This document shows positions 48,923 to 58,638 of a stretch of 64,000 nucleotides of DNA, piece after piece (position 1 is the first letter of the stretch; every line of letters begins with the position of its first letter). The position numbers and the translations under genes are program-made. The DNA is from UMGS1696 sp964621165 (lineage in GTDB: Bacteria; Bacillota; Clostridia; Oscillospirales; CAG-272): the NCBI GenBank assembly GCA_964621165.1, contig CAZULC010000006.1, forward strand, positions 1 to 64,000. The letters are read 5' to 3'. The notes beneath the pieces are model-generated. The model was not told the origin of the DNA. It searched no databases and worked only from the letters and a program-made list of their open reading frames with translations.

Positions 48923-49834
48923 ATGAAAGACTTTTTAAATAAAAAATACATTTTGTTCCCGCTCGTTTCACTGGTTCTGGCTCTTGTTACGGCCGTTTCG
49001 CTGATTCTCGCCCTGAAATACAGCTTCGACTTCACCCTTGGCTACTTCGACTATTCCTCTCCGGCTTTCGTTGTGCTTGAGACGTCGGCGGTTCTCGGCG
49101 TGATTCTGGCTCTGGCGGCTGCTTTGACCTCGAGGAACTATGTTCTAGCAAAACGTCCGGTCGAGAATATTGCCACGGTTTTCGGCGGAACTTTCGCCTC
49201 GGTGATATGCCTTTTCAACATATTCGGGCAGGCGTCGGACCTTGCAAAAGGCGGCTTCTCTATCGGGGAACTTGAAAACACGGCCAAGCTGAACCTGCTC
49301 ACCGCGCTGCTACAGATTTTCATTCCGGTGTTCTTTCTTCTCGTACTGTCGAACAAGACCCGGGTCAGCCGTATCCGCGGCGCCGTGGGAAGTCTGGGGG
49401 CCATGTCGTTTGTAGCGTACCTTTTTGCCTCCTACTTTGACTTCACCCTGCCTATAAACAGCCCGATGCGCTACCTCAACGTGATTGCCACAGGCTGCTG
49501 CGCCCTGTTCATGCTTGGGGAGAGCCGTCTGGCATTCCCGAAAACCGCGAACCGTCCGCCATACAGACTCAGCCTTGTCTCATCGGCTCTTTCCACAGCG
49601 GTCTGCCTCGGAATCAGCGTGGGATTTATAATCTCATCCTATTTCATAACCGGAGCGGCAGAGATCAACCCAAATCCGCCGATTCTCTTCTCAGCCCTCT
49701 ACGCCGCCGTGTCAATCACCTCAGCGGGAAGGCTCCTTTCACTGAAAAGCTGCGGGAAATTCTCTCCCAAGCCAAAGGACAAGCCGGAAAATAAGCCGGA
49801 AGAACCAGCCGACGAAAAAACAGAAAATAATTGA
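48923..49834 (+). CDS. Multi-span membrane protein of unknown function
   Basis: This 303-residue protein has about seven or eight hydrophobic segments (roughly 10-32, 47-68, 85-102, 123-143, 152-172, 183-200, 217-240, 250-267), short loops, and a Lys/Pro/Glu-rich cytoplasmic tail (280-303). I do not recognise the family. AAAGGAG precedes the ATG. It lies 22 nt before telA with a consensus-like promoter upstream, so it is probably expressed with the TelA and TPM-domain proteins and may share an envelope-stress role; this is inference from position. Confidence 0.7.
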   Translation: MKDFLNKKYILFPLVSLVLALVTAVSLILALKYSFDFTLGYFDYSSPAFVVLETSAVLGVILALAAALTSRNYVLAKRPVENIATVFGGTFASVICLFNIFGQASDLAKGGFSIGELENTAKLNLLTALLQIFIPVFFLLVLSNKTRVSRIRGAVGSLGAMSFVAYLFASYFDFTLPINSPMRYLNVIATGCCALFMLGESRLAFPKTANRPPYRLSLVSSALSTAVCLGISVGFIISSYFITGAAEINPNPPILFSALYAAVSITSAGRLLSLKSCGKFSPKPKDKPENKPEEPADEKTENN

Positions 49835-49856
49835 TTGTACATAAAGGAGAACCACA

Positions 49857-51059
49857 ATGGATAACGAAATCAAACTCACACTCGACCCGAACGCAGGAAT
49901 TTCACCCGAAGCAAAAGCGGCGGCAGCGGCGGCAGAAACTCCCAAGGCTCCCGATCCGTCGGCAATGTTCGGCGCGTCCGCTGAGGCTCAGGCTCAACCT
50001 CAGCAGGCACAGGCCCAGCAGCCGCTTCTTGACGAGTCACAGTTTACAGAGGTCGAGCGGAAGATGATAAACGACTTCTCAAAGCAGATCGACATCACCG
50101 ACTCCACTACAATCCTCGGCTATGGTTCAGCCGCACAGAAGAAAATCTCCGACTTCAGCGACACGGCTCTCGGCAGCGTGAAGAACAAGGACTTCGGCGA
50201 GGTGGGCAACATGATAACCAACCTCATCGGCAATCTCCAGTCCATGAACGAGGACGCTGAGGACAAGGGCGGCTTCCTCGGAGTCTTCAAGAACAGCAAG
50301 CGCAAAATCGAGAACCTCAAGACAAAATACGAAAAATGCGAGGACAGCGTGAACTCCATCGTTTCCATACTCGAGCAGCACCAGATTACTCTTCTCAAGG
50401 ACGTGAAGATGTTCGACGAGCTGTACGAGATGAACCTGAGCTACTTCAAGGAGTTGTCCATGTACATAGTCGCCGGAAAGAAGCGTCTCGAAGAAGAAAG
50501 AGCCACCACCCTTGTAGAAATGAAAGCAAAGGCGCAGAAGTCCGGACTCCCTGAGGACGCGCAGGCAGCAAACGACTTTGAGGAACAGTGCGTCAGATTC
50601 GAGCGCAAGCTTCACGATTTGGAGCTGACCCGCATGGTTTCCATCCAGATGTCCCCACAGATCCGCCTTGTCCAGAACAACGACACCATGATGACGGAAA
50701 AAATCCAGACTATCATCATGAACACCATTCCCCTGTGGAAGAGCCAGATGGTAATTGCCCTCGGAATCGAGCACTCACGTCAGGCAATGGAAGCCGGAAG
50801 AATGGTAACCGACATGACAAACGAGCTGCTGCGCAAGAACGCCGAATCCCTCCATCAGGCTACCGTCAACGTGACCCGTGAAGCCGAGCGCGGAATTGTG
50901 GACATCGAGACCCTCACCCACACCAACGAACAGCTCATCAACACCCTTGACGAAATCCAGCAGATCCAGAAGGAAGGACACGACAAGAGAGTCGCGGCTG
51001 AGGCTGAGCTTGGAAGAATCGAAAATGAACTCAAGCAGAAGCTCATCAACATGCGCTAA
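49857..51059 (+). CDS. telA: TelA-family toxic anion resistance protein
   Basis: This 400-residue, largely helical protein matches the TelA family (PF05816), named for tellurite resistance but also tied to tolerance of antimicrobials acting on the envelope. The first 65 residues are Ala/Pro/Gln-rich. Family features follow: long coiled helices with NMITNLIGNLQSMNED, YFKELSMYIVAGKKRLEEER and WKSQMVIALGIEHSRQAME. No signal peptide or membrane span is evident, so it is cytoplasmic. A TPM-domain gene follows 86 nt downstream, a common pairing. Confidence 0.93.
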   Translation: MDNEIKLTLDPNAGISPEAKAAAAAAETPKAPDPSAMFGASAEAQAQPQQAQAQQPLLDESQFTEVERKMINDFSKQIDITDSTTILGYGSAAQKKISDFSDTALGSVKNKDFGEVGNMITNLIGNLQSMNEDAEDKGGFLGVFKNSKRKIENLKTKYEKCEDSVNSIVSILEQHQITLLKDVKMFDELYEMNLSYFKELSMYIVAGKKRLEEERATTLVEMKAKAQKSGLPEDAQAANDFEEQCVRFERKLHDLELTRMVSIQMSPQIRLVQNNDTMMTEKIQTIIMNTIPLWKSQMVIALGIEHSRQAMEAGRMVTDMTNELLRKNAESLHQATVNVTREAERGIVDIETLTHTNEQLINTLDEIQQIQKEGHDKRVAAEAELGRIENELKQKLINMR

Positions 51060-51145
51060 GCTGAACCGCGGTTTTCAGTCGGTTTTCAGTCAAGTGGGAA
51101 TTCTTTCAACATTTTACACGCCGCTATATGGCAATGGAGTATGAA

Positions 51146-52273
51146 ATGAATAAAAAACGAAAATATCTGACCCGAGTCCTCGCCGTCATGCTTCTGACTC
51201 TGACCTGCATCCTCTGCGCCGTTCCCGCATTGGCCGCCACCTATCCCAAGCCAAAGAACAACGTGGCCGACGAAGCGGGAATCCTGTCCGAATCAACCAT
51301 AAACTCCCTGAAAAAGGCAAACGAAACCCTTCTCAGCGAAACAAATACCCAGATCGCAATCTGCACCGTCGCCACAACCGGAGACGTGGACATAGCGGAC
51401 TACGCCCGGGGTGTATTCACGGAATGGAAGCTTGGAGAAGGTGTTCTTCTGCTCATCGCAAGCGACGACAAGAACTATTATTTCGTTCCCAGCGAAGGTG
51501 TTGAAAAAATCCTCACCGACGAGGTTCTCACGGAAATACGCGACACCTATCTCGAGGAATATTTTGAGGAAGGAAACATCGACCGAGGCGTGAACATGTG
51601 CGTCACCAAGCTGAGCAACACCCTGACCAAGGGAATCACAGACGCGGCAGACGCTGACGAAGAAGACTCCGCGAAGGACGAAGAAAAAGGAACCACAGCC
51701 GGCGGGGTTATTGTGGGAATCTTCAAGGCCATCCTCTACATAGTTATAGCAATAGTCGTGATTTTCGTGGGATTCTTCATCTTTGCCATGTTCAACGACG
51801 AAGCCGCCGCCATTTTACAGAAGTACATCTTCCGCAAAAAGCAGCCCTACAGAATGCCGGAGGAATACTACGACGAGCGTCTCTACGGGCGGCCCGGAAC
51901 CAGCGCAAACCGCCGTCCCAATCAGCAGAACCGACTCCCGCAGAACAGACCCCAGAACCGGCTCCCGTCAGGTCAGCAGAGACGGCCCCAGAATCAGCAG
52001 AGCAATTACAACGGACAGCAGTACAGGAACAGATATAACGCGCCCCAGAATCAGCGTCAGGGCTACAACAACGGCTACAGGAACCAGAATCAGCCAAGAC
52101 AGGGCTACAGCCAGCCGCAGAATCAGCAGAACCAGCAAAGTCAGCCCGCCCGCCGCAATACCTACTACAACGCCGACGGCACAGTAAGACAGCAGAGCCG
52201 TCCCCAGCAGACCGGACAGAACTACAACAGCGGCAACGAAACCCGCGCCTTCACCATCCCGAACAGGAAATAA
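51146..52273 (+). CDS. TPM-domain membrane protein with Gln/Asn/Arg-rich tail
   Basis: About 375 residues. A signal peptide (to about residue 30, ending PALAA) is followed by an extracytoplasmic TPM domain (about 35-165, with VADEAGILSESTINSLKKA and GEGVLLLIASDDKNYYFVPS), a membrane span (about 190-213), and a long cytoplasmic tail of about 150 residues dominated by Gln, Asn, Arg, Pro and Tyr. TPM proteins are linked to envelope functions and often accompany TelA. Three in-frame ATGs occur; I choose 51146, with GGAG 6 nt upstream, over 51128. The tail is probably disordered. Confidence 0.85.
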   Translation: MNKKRKYLTRVLAVMLLTLTCILCAVPALAATYPKPKNNVADEAGILSESTINSLKKANETLLSETNTQIAICTVATTGDVDIADYARGVFTEWKLGEGVLLLIASDDKNYYFVPSEGVEKILTDEVLTEIRDTYLEEYFEEGNIDRGVNMCVTKLSNTLTKGITDAADADEEDSAKDEEKGTTAGGVIVGIFKAILYIVIAIVVIFVGFFIFAMFNDEAAAILQKYIFRKKQPYRMPEEYYDERLYGRPGTSANRRPNQQNRLPQNRPQNRLPSGQQRRPQNQQSNYNGQQYRNRYNAPQNQRQGYNNGYRNQNQPRQGYSQPQNQQNQQSQPARRNTYYNADGTVRQQSRPQQTGQNYNSGNETRAFTIPNRK

Positions 52274-52521
52274 GGCCGCGCCGGCTCACGGATAAAACCA
52301 AAAAATCATGCGTATATTACAACTCACGCCGCCGTAATCAACACACTGCTGATTCAAATCCCGCTGTGTTTTTGCCGGATAAGACAGCATCACCGGACGC
52401 ACGTTCGTCCAGACTCAGGCTCTCATCAGCTGCGTACCTCTTACAGCAGGACATTAGTCCAATCTTAGATTCAGCCTGACGCCACAGAAATTCCCTGTAT
52501 ATAATATAAGGAAAGAAACTC

Positions 52522-54495
52522 ATGATATCCATCAGCACAAACAATTTAGCATACCGCATCGGGACCAACAACATTCTCGAGAACGTCTCCTTCGCCATTG
52601 AAGAGGGTGATCATCTTGCGGTGGTGGGGGTCAACGGAAGCGGAAAAAGCACACTCCTCAAAATGCTCAGCGGGGACTACGAGCCGGACGAGGGCAGCGT
52701 TTTCATCGCGAAGGACAAGACCCTCGGCATGCTCCATCAGGACGACGCGTTCAACGTATTAAAAATCGACCTGCCCGAGGGGGATGTTTCTTCAATTGTC
52801 AATGAAACGGTTCTCGGCCAGATGTACGCGGTGTTCCCGGATCTGGTTCGGGCGGAAATGAAGCTTGAGCGGCTCCAGAACGAACTCAGTTCAGCATCCC
52901 CCGACGACCACGACCGCATCAATCAAATCACCACCGAGTACAACGCCACAAACAACCGCTACATCCGGGACGGCGGACTCCACTATAAATCCCGCTGCCG
53001 GAGTATTCTCGTCAACTTAGGCTTCCCCGAGGAGGTTTTTTCCTCCCCCGTAGCCCAGCTCAGCGGCGGACAGAGAACCAGACTCGCACTGGCACGGCTT
53101 CTTTCACGCGAGCCTGACATTTTAATCCTCGACGAGCCGACGAACCACCTTGACACCGAGACAATGGAGTGGCTTGAAAGTCACCTTGCGGCTTATAATA
53201 AAAACAAAACAATAATTTTAGTCTCCCACGACCGGCTCTTTCTCGACCGCGTGACCAACAAAACCCTCGACATCGAAAACCGCACCGCCGAGCTGTACAA
53301 GGTTTCCTACTCCCAGTACGTGCCGGAAAAGGAAAAACGCCGTCGGGAGTGGCAGAAGAAATACGACCTTCAGCAAAAGGAAATCGCCCGAATCGAAGCG
53401 TACATCGAGCAGCAGCGTCGCTGGGGACGTGAGAGGAACATCATAGCCGCCGAATCCCGTGAAAAAGCCCTCGACCGCATGGTAAAAATTGCCAAACCCA
53501 CCGAGCTTCCCAAGTCCATCCGCTTTACCCTTGAATCCTCAGGAGAGAGCGGCAACGACGTGGTTGAAATAAAGAAGCTCACGATGGGATTCGACGGCAA
53601 TATGCTGTTCAGAAATCTGTCGTTCCTCGTAAAAAAGCACGACCGGCTGTTCATCTCCGGACCCAACGGCTGCGGAAAATCCACCCTGATCAAGCTTCTT
53701 CTCGGCTTCCTCGAGCCAATTTCGGGGGAAATCGAGTTCGGATACAACGTGACGGTGGGGTACTACGATCAGGAGAACCAGAACCTCGACGAAAACTCTA
53801 CAGTCATCGACGAGTTATGGAACGCCTACCCCAACCTGACCCAGACGGAAATCCGGAACACCCTCGCCCTGTTTTTGTTCCGTGGGGATGACATCGAAAA
53901 GCAGGTGTCGGTTCTCTCCGGCGGCGAGCGTGCGCGTCTGACTTTGGCCAAGCTGATTCTGTCCCGCATGAACCTGCTGATCCTCGACGAGCCAACGAAC
54001 CACCTTGACATAGAATCCCGTGAAGCCCTCGAGACGGCACTGCGGGAATTTGACGGAACCATCATCTGTGTATCCCACGACCGCTACTTCACCCGTCGGC
54101 TTGCCACACGTTTTGTCGACATAGGCGCAGGAGGTCTTGACTTCCGGGGCAGCTACGATGACTACGAGAGCTACAAAGCCGCAAAAAAATCCGGAAACGG
54201 GGAGAATTCACAGGGGAAGTCAGCGGAATCCGCCCAAAAGGAAGAATATCTCGAGCGGAAGAAAGCCAACGCGGAAAAACGCCGTGCGGAAAAGCACAAA
54301 GCCGACGTTGCGAAGGAAATCAAGAAGCTTGAAGTCGAGCTGGTTGACCTCGACAACTACCTGACCAGCGACGAAGCCACCGCCGATTACGTCACCGCCG
54401 CCGAAAAATACGACCGCAAAATCACAGTAGAAGACCGCCTGATGCAGCTCTACGAGGAAGAAGAAACCTTCACCCGCGATGAGTGCGAGGTATAA
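52522..54495 (+). CDS. ABC-F family ATPase
   Basis: This 657-residue cytoplasmic protein has two ABC ATPase domains in tandem and no membrane spans, which defines ABC-F translation factors. Domain 1 has GVNGSGKST (near 36) and LSGGQRTRLALARLL; domain 2 has GPNGCGKST (near 386) and LSGGERARLTLAKLI. Both have DEPTNHLD Walker B regions. An arm/linker rich in Arg and Lys lies between them, and a charged coiled-coil tail (about 555-640) ends the protein, as in Uup-like members. Such factors relieve ribosome stalling or give antibiotic resistance; the sequence does not decide which. AAGGAAAG precedes the ATG. Confidence 0.93.
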   Translation: MISISTNNLAYRIGTNNILENVSFAIEEGDHLAVVGVNGSGKSTLLKMLSGDYEPDEGSVFIAKDKTLGMLHQDDAFNVLKIDLPEGDVSSIVNETVLGQMYAVFPDLVRAEMKLERLQNELSSASPDDHDRINQITTEYNATNNRYIRDGGLHYKSRCRSILVNLGFPEEVFSSPVAQLSGGQRTRLALARLLSREPDILILDEPTNHLDTETMEWLESHLAAYNKNKTIILVSHDRLFLDRVTNKTLDIENRTAELYKVSYSQYVPEKEKRRREWQKKYDLQQKEIARIEAYIEQQRRWGRERNIIAAESREKALDRMVKIAKPTELPKSIRFTLESSGESGNDVVEIKKLTMGFDGNMLFRNLSFLVKKHDRLFISGPNGCGKSTLIKLLLGFLEPISGEIEFGYNVTVGYYDQENQNLDENSTVIDELWNAYPNLTQTEIRNTLALFLFRGDDIEKQVSVLSGGERARLTLAKLILSRMNLLILDEPTNHLDIESREALETALREFDGTIICVSHDRYFTRRLATRFVDIGAGGLDFRGSYDDYESYKAAKKSGNGENSQGKSAESAQKEEYLERKKANAEKRRAEKHKADVAKEIKKLEVELVDLDNYLTSDEATADYVTAAEKYDRKITVEDRLMQLYEEEETFTRDECEV

Positions 54496-54504
54496 AAAAT
54501 TCTA

Positions 54505-54544
54505 AAAACAAAAAGACGCCGGAAAGATAACCTCAATCCGACGT
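54505..54544 (-). terminator. Intrinsic terminator of the yybS-like...dxs operon
   Basis: Minus-strand ACGTCGGA pairs with TCCGGCGT (one wobble), followed by CTTTTTGTTTTT. It lies 122 nt after the dxs stop; the sequence between shows no gene. Confidence 0.8.
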
Positions 54545-54666
54545 TGTGGGGAAGCCCCGACTGGCTGTCTCGGCATTTCTTCAGTTTGAATTCTTAAAAA
54601 TCCCACGATTTTATTCTACAGCTCCCGCAAATTTGAAATTTTCTCCGCTAAAGCTCCTGCCATGGG

Positions 54667-56670
54667 TCATTTTTCTCCCAAAAACCGCAGAATTTTTTCC
54701 CTGACCGAATCAAAATCCATTCCCGCATAGCGCATTATTGAATCAATGCTGCCGTGTGGGATTTTTTTCTGCTCCACACCGCAGATTTTTACGTCCGGGT
54801 GGAATCTGCGTCCCATCAGCTCAGCCGACAGAGCCTCGCCAATACCGCCGTGGACGAAGTTTTCCTCAATCACCAGAACCTTCCCCGCTCCACAAGATTC
54901 AATTTCGGCGAAAACCTCCTCGGGAATGGGGTAAATCCGCATCATAACAACAGCCCTAACGCCATCACTCCTGCTTTGCGCAAAAATTTCATTCAAAGCC
55001 CGCAGAACCGTCACGCCAATCCGCCCGTAGGTCACGATAACCCTGCCGTGAGCCTTGCCGAAGTCCCGCTTCATGTAGCTTCCATAAACTTCCAGTTCAA
55101 GCTCCGACGACACGTCAACCGGACACTTGTCTTTGGGGTAGCGGATCACCGAAATATTGTTCGATTCAAGCCCGTGCTCCATAGTTTTTTTCAAAGTCGC
55201 CGCGTCAATCGGCGAATATATGTTTACTCCCGGAATCTGGGAAAACAAACCCACGTCGAACAGTCCCTGATGCGTGACTCCATCCCCAGGCACAAGTCCG
55301 GCATGGCTTATCATCAGAACCAGCGGCACACCTTGCAGGAAAACATCATGCCACAACTGGTCAAACGTCCTCTGTGCAAAGGTTGAGTACAGCACCAAAA
55401 CCGGCTTCATTCCGCCCAGTGACAGCCCGCCAGCCATTGTGACAGCGTGTTCTTCGGCGATTCCCACGTCAAAAAACCGGTCAGGACAGCATTCCGCGAA
55501 CTTGCCCAGTCCGCATCCGTCAGTCATAGCCGCAGTTATGGCGCAGATTTTCTCGTCAGCACGTCCGAATTCGCAAATCAAATCTGAGAACACATCGGTA
55601 AACGTCCGCTGATGTTCTTTTTCGAACGCGAGCATCCGGTGCATTTGTTCGTTATCAGAATCCGCACTTCTGTTCTTTCGGTCGTCGTTTGGTATGCATT
55701 TCTGTTCGTCTTCCCAATTTAAAGAGAACGGAGCGGTGCTGTGGTATTTTTCCGGATAACGCTCGGCCGGAGGATAACCCAGCCCCTTTTTTGTCCGCAT
55801 GTGGACCACAACCGGCGAGGTCTTCTGCTTTGCTTCCTCGAGGACCGCCGTCAGCCTGTCGATGTCGTTTCCGTTGACCGGACCGATAAACTCAAGCCCG
55901 AATGACTCAAACCAAGTCTCGGAGCCGGTGATTCTCTTGAAAAAGTCCCGTACCCGACGTGCGCCGGAAATCATGCCGTTTCCAATCAGTGGAATACACG
56001 AGAATATTTTCTTGAGTATAATTTTTAATGCAAAGTAACCTTCACTTGTCCGAATGTAGGAAAGGTATTCCGACAGCCCGCCGACGTTTTTTGAAATGGA
56101 CATTTCGTTGTCGTTGAGCAGGATGACCAGCCGCAGTTTTTCACAGGAAACCTGATTCAAGGCCTCGTAAATCATGCCGTTTGTGAAGGATCCGTCGCCA
56201 ATCACAGCCACTACCCAGTTTTTCCGTCCTGCAATCCTGTTGGCCTCCGCAAGTCCTACAGCGGTCGAAAGTGAAGTTCCCGAGTGTCCGGCTGTAACCG
56301 CGTCGTAGGGCGATTCCTCCCGGTTTGTGAATCCCGATATGCCGCCGAACTGCCGCAGGGTGGAGAAATAGCATCCCCGCCCTGTCAGAAGCTTGTGAGC
56401 ATAAGCCTGATGCCCCACGTCGAAGATAATTCTGTCGCCGGCTTTATCGTTGCGGCAGTCAAAAGCCCGGTGAAGTGCAATCGTCGCCTCAACAATGCCT
56501 AAATTGGAAGCCAGATGCCCGCCGTTTTTCGCGCATGTTTCAATTATCACCGACCGAATTTCCGCAGCCAGACGGGTAAGCTCGTCACCGGTCATTTTTT
56601 TAACGTCGTCAGGGGAGCTTATTTCCGAAAGAAGCGGGCAGCTTGAAAAGTCACGATTGTCTCTGTCCAT
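54667..56670 (-). CDS. dxs: 1-deoxy-D-xylulose-5-phosphate synthase
   Basis: This 667-residue thiamine-diphosphate enzyme condenses pyruvate and glyceraldehyde 3-phosphate, the first step of the MEP isoprenoid pathway whose last enzyme is the ispH-rpsA product at 14360. The ThDP-binding GDGSFTNGMIYEALN, VDVGHQAYAHKLLTGR-like N-terminal motif, the catalytic region DVGIAEEHAVTMAGG and the C-terminal transketolase domain are present. It starts 1 nt after dnaB, so translation is coupled. Confidence 0.96.
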   Translation of the reverse strand: MDRDNRDFSSCPLLSEISSPDDVKKMTGDELTRLAAEIRSVIIETCAKNGGHLASNLGIVEATIALHRAFDCRNDKAGDRIIFDVGHQAYAHKLLTGRGCYFSTLRQFGGISGFTNREESPYDAVTAGHSGTSLSTAVGLAEANRIAGRKNWVVAVIGDGSFTNGMIYEALNQVSCEKLRLVILLNDNEMSISKNVGGLSEYLSYIRTSEGYFALKIILKKIFSCIPLIGNGMISGARRVRDFFKRITGSETWFESFGLEFIGPVNGNDIDRLTAVLEEAKQKTSPVVVHMRTKKGLGYPPAERYPEKYHSTAPFSLNWEDEQKCIPNDDRKNRSADSDNEQMHRMLAFEKEHQRTFTDVFSDLICEFGRADEKICAITAAMTDGCGLGKFAECCPDRFFDVGIAEEHAVTMAGGLSLGGMKPVLVLYSTFAQRTFDQLWHDVFLQGVPLVLMISHAGLVPGDGVTHQGLFDVGLFSQIPGVNIYSPIDAATLKKTMEHGLESNNISVIRYPKDKCPVDVSSELELEVYGSYMKRDFGKAHGRVIVTYGRIGVTVLRALNEIFAQSRSDGVRAVVMMRIYPIPEEVFAEIESCGAGKVLVIEENFVHGGIGEALSAELMGRRFHPDVKICGVEQKKIPHGSIDSIMRYAGMDFDSVREKILRFLGEK

Positions 56671-56671
56671 C

Positions 56672-58021
56672 TCAGCCTTCCCCTGCCGCTTCCGCCGCGA
56701 GATTGGTAAATTTTGTAAACCGTCCGATCCAGCCCAGCTTCACCTTGTCGAGGGAGCCGTGACGGTTTTTCACGATCAGGACCTCCGCCACCGACTGATC
56801 CACGGTTTCTTCCTTGTAATATTCGTCACGGTAGAGGAACATTACGATGTCCGCGTCCTGCTCGATGGCGCCGGAGTCACGCAGATCCGACAGCATGGGA
56901 CGCTTGTCCGGACGGTTTTCAGGTCCACGGTTCAGCTGAGCGCAGCAGATTACCGGAATCGCCAGCTCTTTTGCCAAAAGTTTCAGTCCGCGGGAAATTT
57001 CGCCCACTTCCTGAACACGGTTGTCGTTGCGTTTGTCCCCCTGCATGAGCTGTAGGTAGTCCACAATAACCAGCCCCAGGTTCTTCACCCGCCGCAGCTT
57101 CGATTTCATTCCGGTAACAGTAATGCCGGGAGTATCGTCGATGAGAATTTCGGTTTCGGACAGTCTTGACGAAGCGTAGGCAATGGCGTTCCAGTCTTCC
57201 GGAGAGAGAGTTCCCGAGCGCATTTTATAGCTGTCGACCTGAGCTTCACTCTGGAGCATACGGTTGGCAAGCTGTTCCGCTGACATCTCAAGCGAGAACA
57301 CGCACACGGTTTTTTTCGTCTTGATTGCGGCTTCCGTGGCAATGTTCATGGCAAAGGCCGTTTTTCCCATGCCGGGACGTGCGCCAATCAAAACAAGGTC
57401 AGCCTCGTCCATGCCGACGATTACGTTGTCCAGCGCCGTGAATCCCGTGGGAGTACCCTTGAGCGCGTCCGGGTCCTGCGAAAGCTTTGTCAGACGGTCG
57501 TACACCTGTAAAAGCGCGTCCCGTATATGTATAAAATTCTTGTTTTCCCGACCTTCGGCAATGCGGAAAATCTTGCTCTCGGCAAACTCGACAATGTTCT
57601 CCGCATCGTCGTCACCTGCGTAAGCCGCTTCGCTGATTTCATCCCCCGCTTCGATAAGCTGGCGCAGCATCGCCTTGTCCCGTACGATCCCGGCATAATC
57701 AGCCACGTTTACAGCTGTGGGAACTGCCTCGGCAATGAGCTTGAGGTACTCCCGTCCGCCGGATTCGTCGTATGTTCCGGACTGAACCAACTCCTCGATA
57801 AGCGTCACCGCGTCAATGTTCTTCGACTTGAGATACATGGACTGCATGGCGCGGAAAATTTCCTGATGCTCGGGCATATAGAAGTCCGAATCCTTGACAA
57901 CCGCCGCAATTTCGTCCATACAGCTGGGGTTGATTAAAATCGAACCCAAAAGAGACTGCTCAGCTTCAAGGGAAAACGGCATCCGTCTGTCAATGTCGCC
58001 CGTCACTTTTCGCACCTCCAT
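56672..58021 (-). CDS. dnaB: Replicative DNA helicase DnaB
   Basis: This 449-residue hexameric 5'-3' helicase unwinds the chromosomal fork. The N-terminal primase-binding domain begins MPFSLEAEQSLLGSILINPS. The C-terminal RecA-like domain has the Walker A GARPGMGKTAFAMN, LVIVDYLQLMQGDKR and LSDLRDSGAIEQDADIVMFL. No intein is present. It lies between rplI and dxs; rplI-dnaB is a conserved pair. Confidence 0.98.
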   Translation of the reverse strand: MEVRKVTGDIDRRMPFSLEAEQSLLGSILINPSCMDEIAAVVKDSDFYMPEHQEIFRAMQSMYLKSKNIDAVTLIEELVQSGTYDESGGREYLKLIAEAVPTAVNVADYAGIVRDKAMLRQLIEAGDEISEAAYAGDDDAENIVEFAESKIFRIAEGRENKNFIHIRDALLQVYDRLTKLSQDPDALKGTPTGFTALDNVIVGMDEADLVLIGARPGMGKTAFAMNIATEAAIKTKKTVCVFSLEMSAEQLANRMLQSEAQVDSYKMRSGTLSPEDWNAIAYASSRLSETEILIDDTPGITVTGMKSKLRRVKNLGLVIVDYLQLMQGDKRNDNRVQEVGEISRGLKLLAKELAIPVICCAQLNRGPENRPDKRPMLSDLRDSGAIEQDADIVMFLYRDEYYKEETVDQSVAEVLIVKNRHGSLDKVKLGWIGRFTKFTNLAAEAAGEG

Positions 58022-58100
58022 GAGGGTATTTTAAACGAATTATAGGTGTCATATGCTGCATTTATTCCTACAACTTCAACAATTTTGGTCAAATCCAACC

Positions 58101-58544
58101 TCAGCCGCATACCAGCACATTCAGCTTGCCGGAAATTTCGGGGTACAGCTTTACATCCACCGAATATGTGCCGTATGCCTTGATGGGGTCGGCCAGTACG
58201 ATTTTGCGCTTGTCCACGTCGATGCCGAACTGCGCAGAGAGAGCTTCCGCAATGTCCTTTGTCGTAACGGAGCCGTAGAACTTGCCGTCAACTCCTTCTT
58301 TTACCTTGATTTTCACAAGAATAGAAGTCAGCTTTTCGGCGGTTTCACGTGCAGCCTGCTTTTCAAGCTCGATTCTGCGAAGACGTGCAGCCTCCTTGTT
58401 TTTGATGTCGTTGAGAATCTTTGCGTCAGCCTCAACCGCCAGCTTCTTCGGTAAAAGGAAGTTCCGCGCATAACCGTCGGACACGTTGATTAAATCGTCC
58501 TTCTTGCCCTGACCCTTTACATCCTGTAACAATACTACCTTCAT
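58101..58544 (-). CDS. rplI: 50S ribosomal protein L9
   Basis: This 147-residue protein at the L1-stalk side has the N-terminal MKVVLLQDVKGQGKKDDLIN and VSDGYARNFLLPKKLAVEA, a long connecting helix and a C-terminal domain (KFYGSVTTKDIAEALSAQFG). I choose ATG 58544 with CGGAGG upstream over the longer frame to 58577. Confidence 0.97.
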   Translation of the reverse strand: MKVVLLQDVKGQGKKDDLINVSDGYARNFLLPKKLAVEADAKILNDIKNKEAARLRRIELEKQAARETAEKLTSILVKIKVKEGVDGKFYGSVTTKDIAEALSAQFGIDVDKRKIVLADPIKAYGTYSVDVKLYPEISGKLNVLVCG

Positions 58545-58638
58545 TTTGTTTTCCTCCGTATAAAAATATTGTTTCACCCAAACTGGATTCCAGCCGGATA
58601 TGAATTGACCTGTTTAAATAATCCAAAGGTTACAATTG

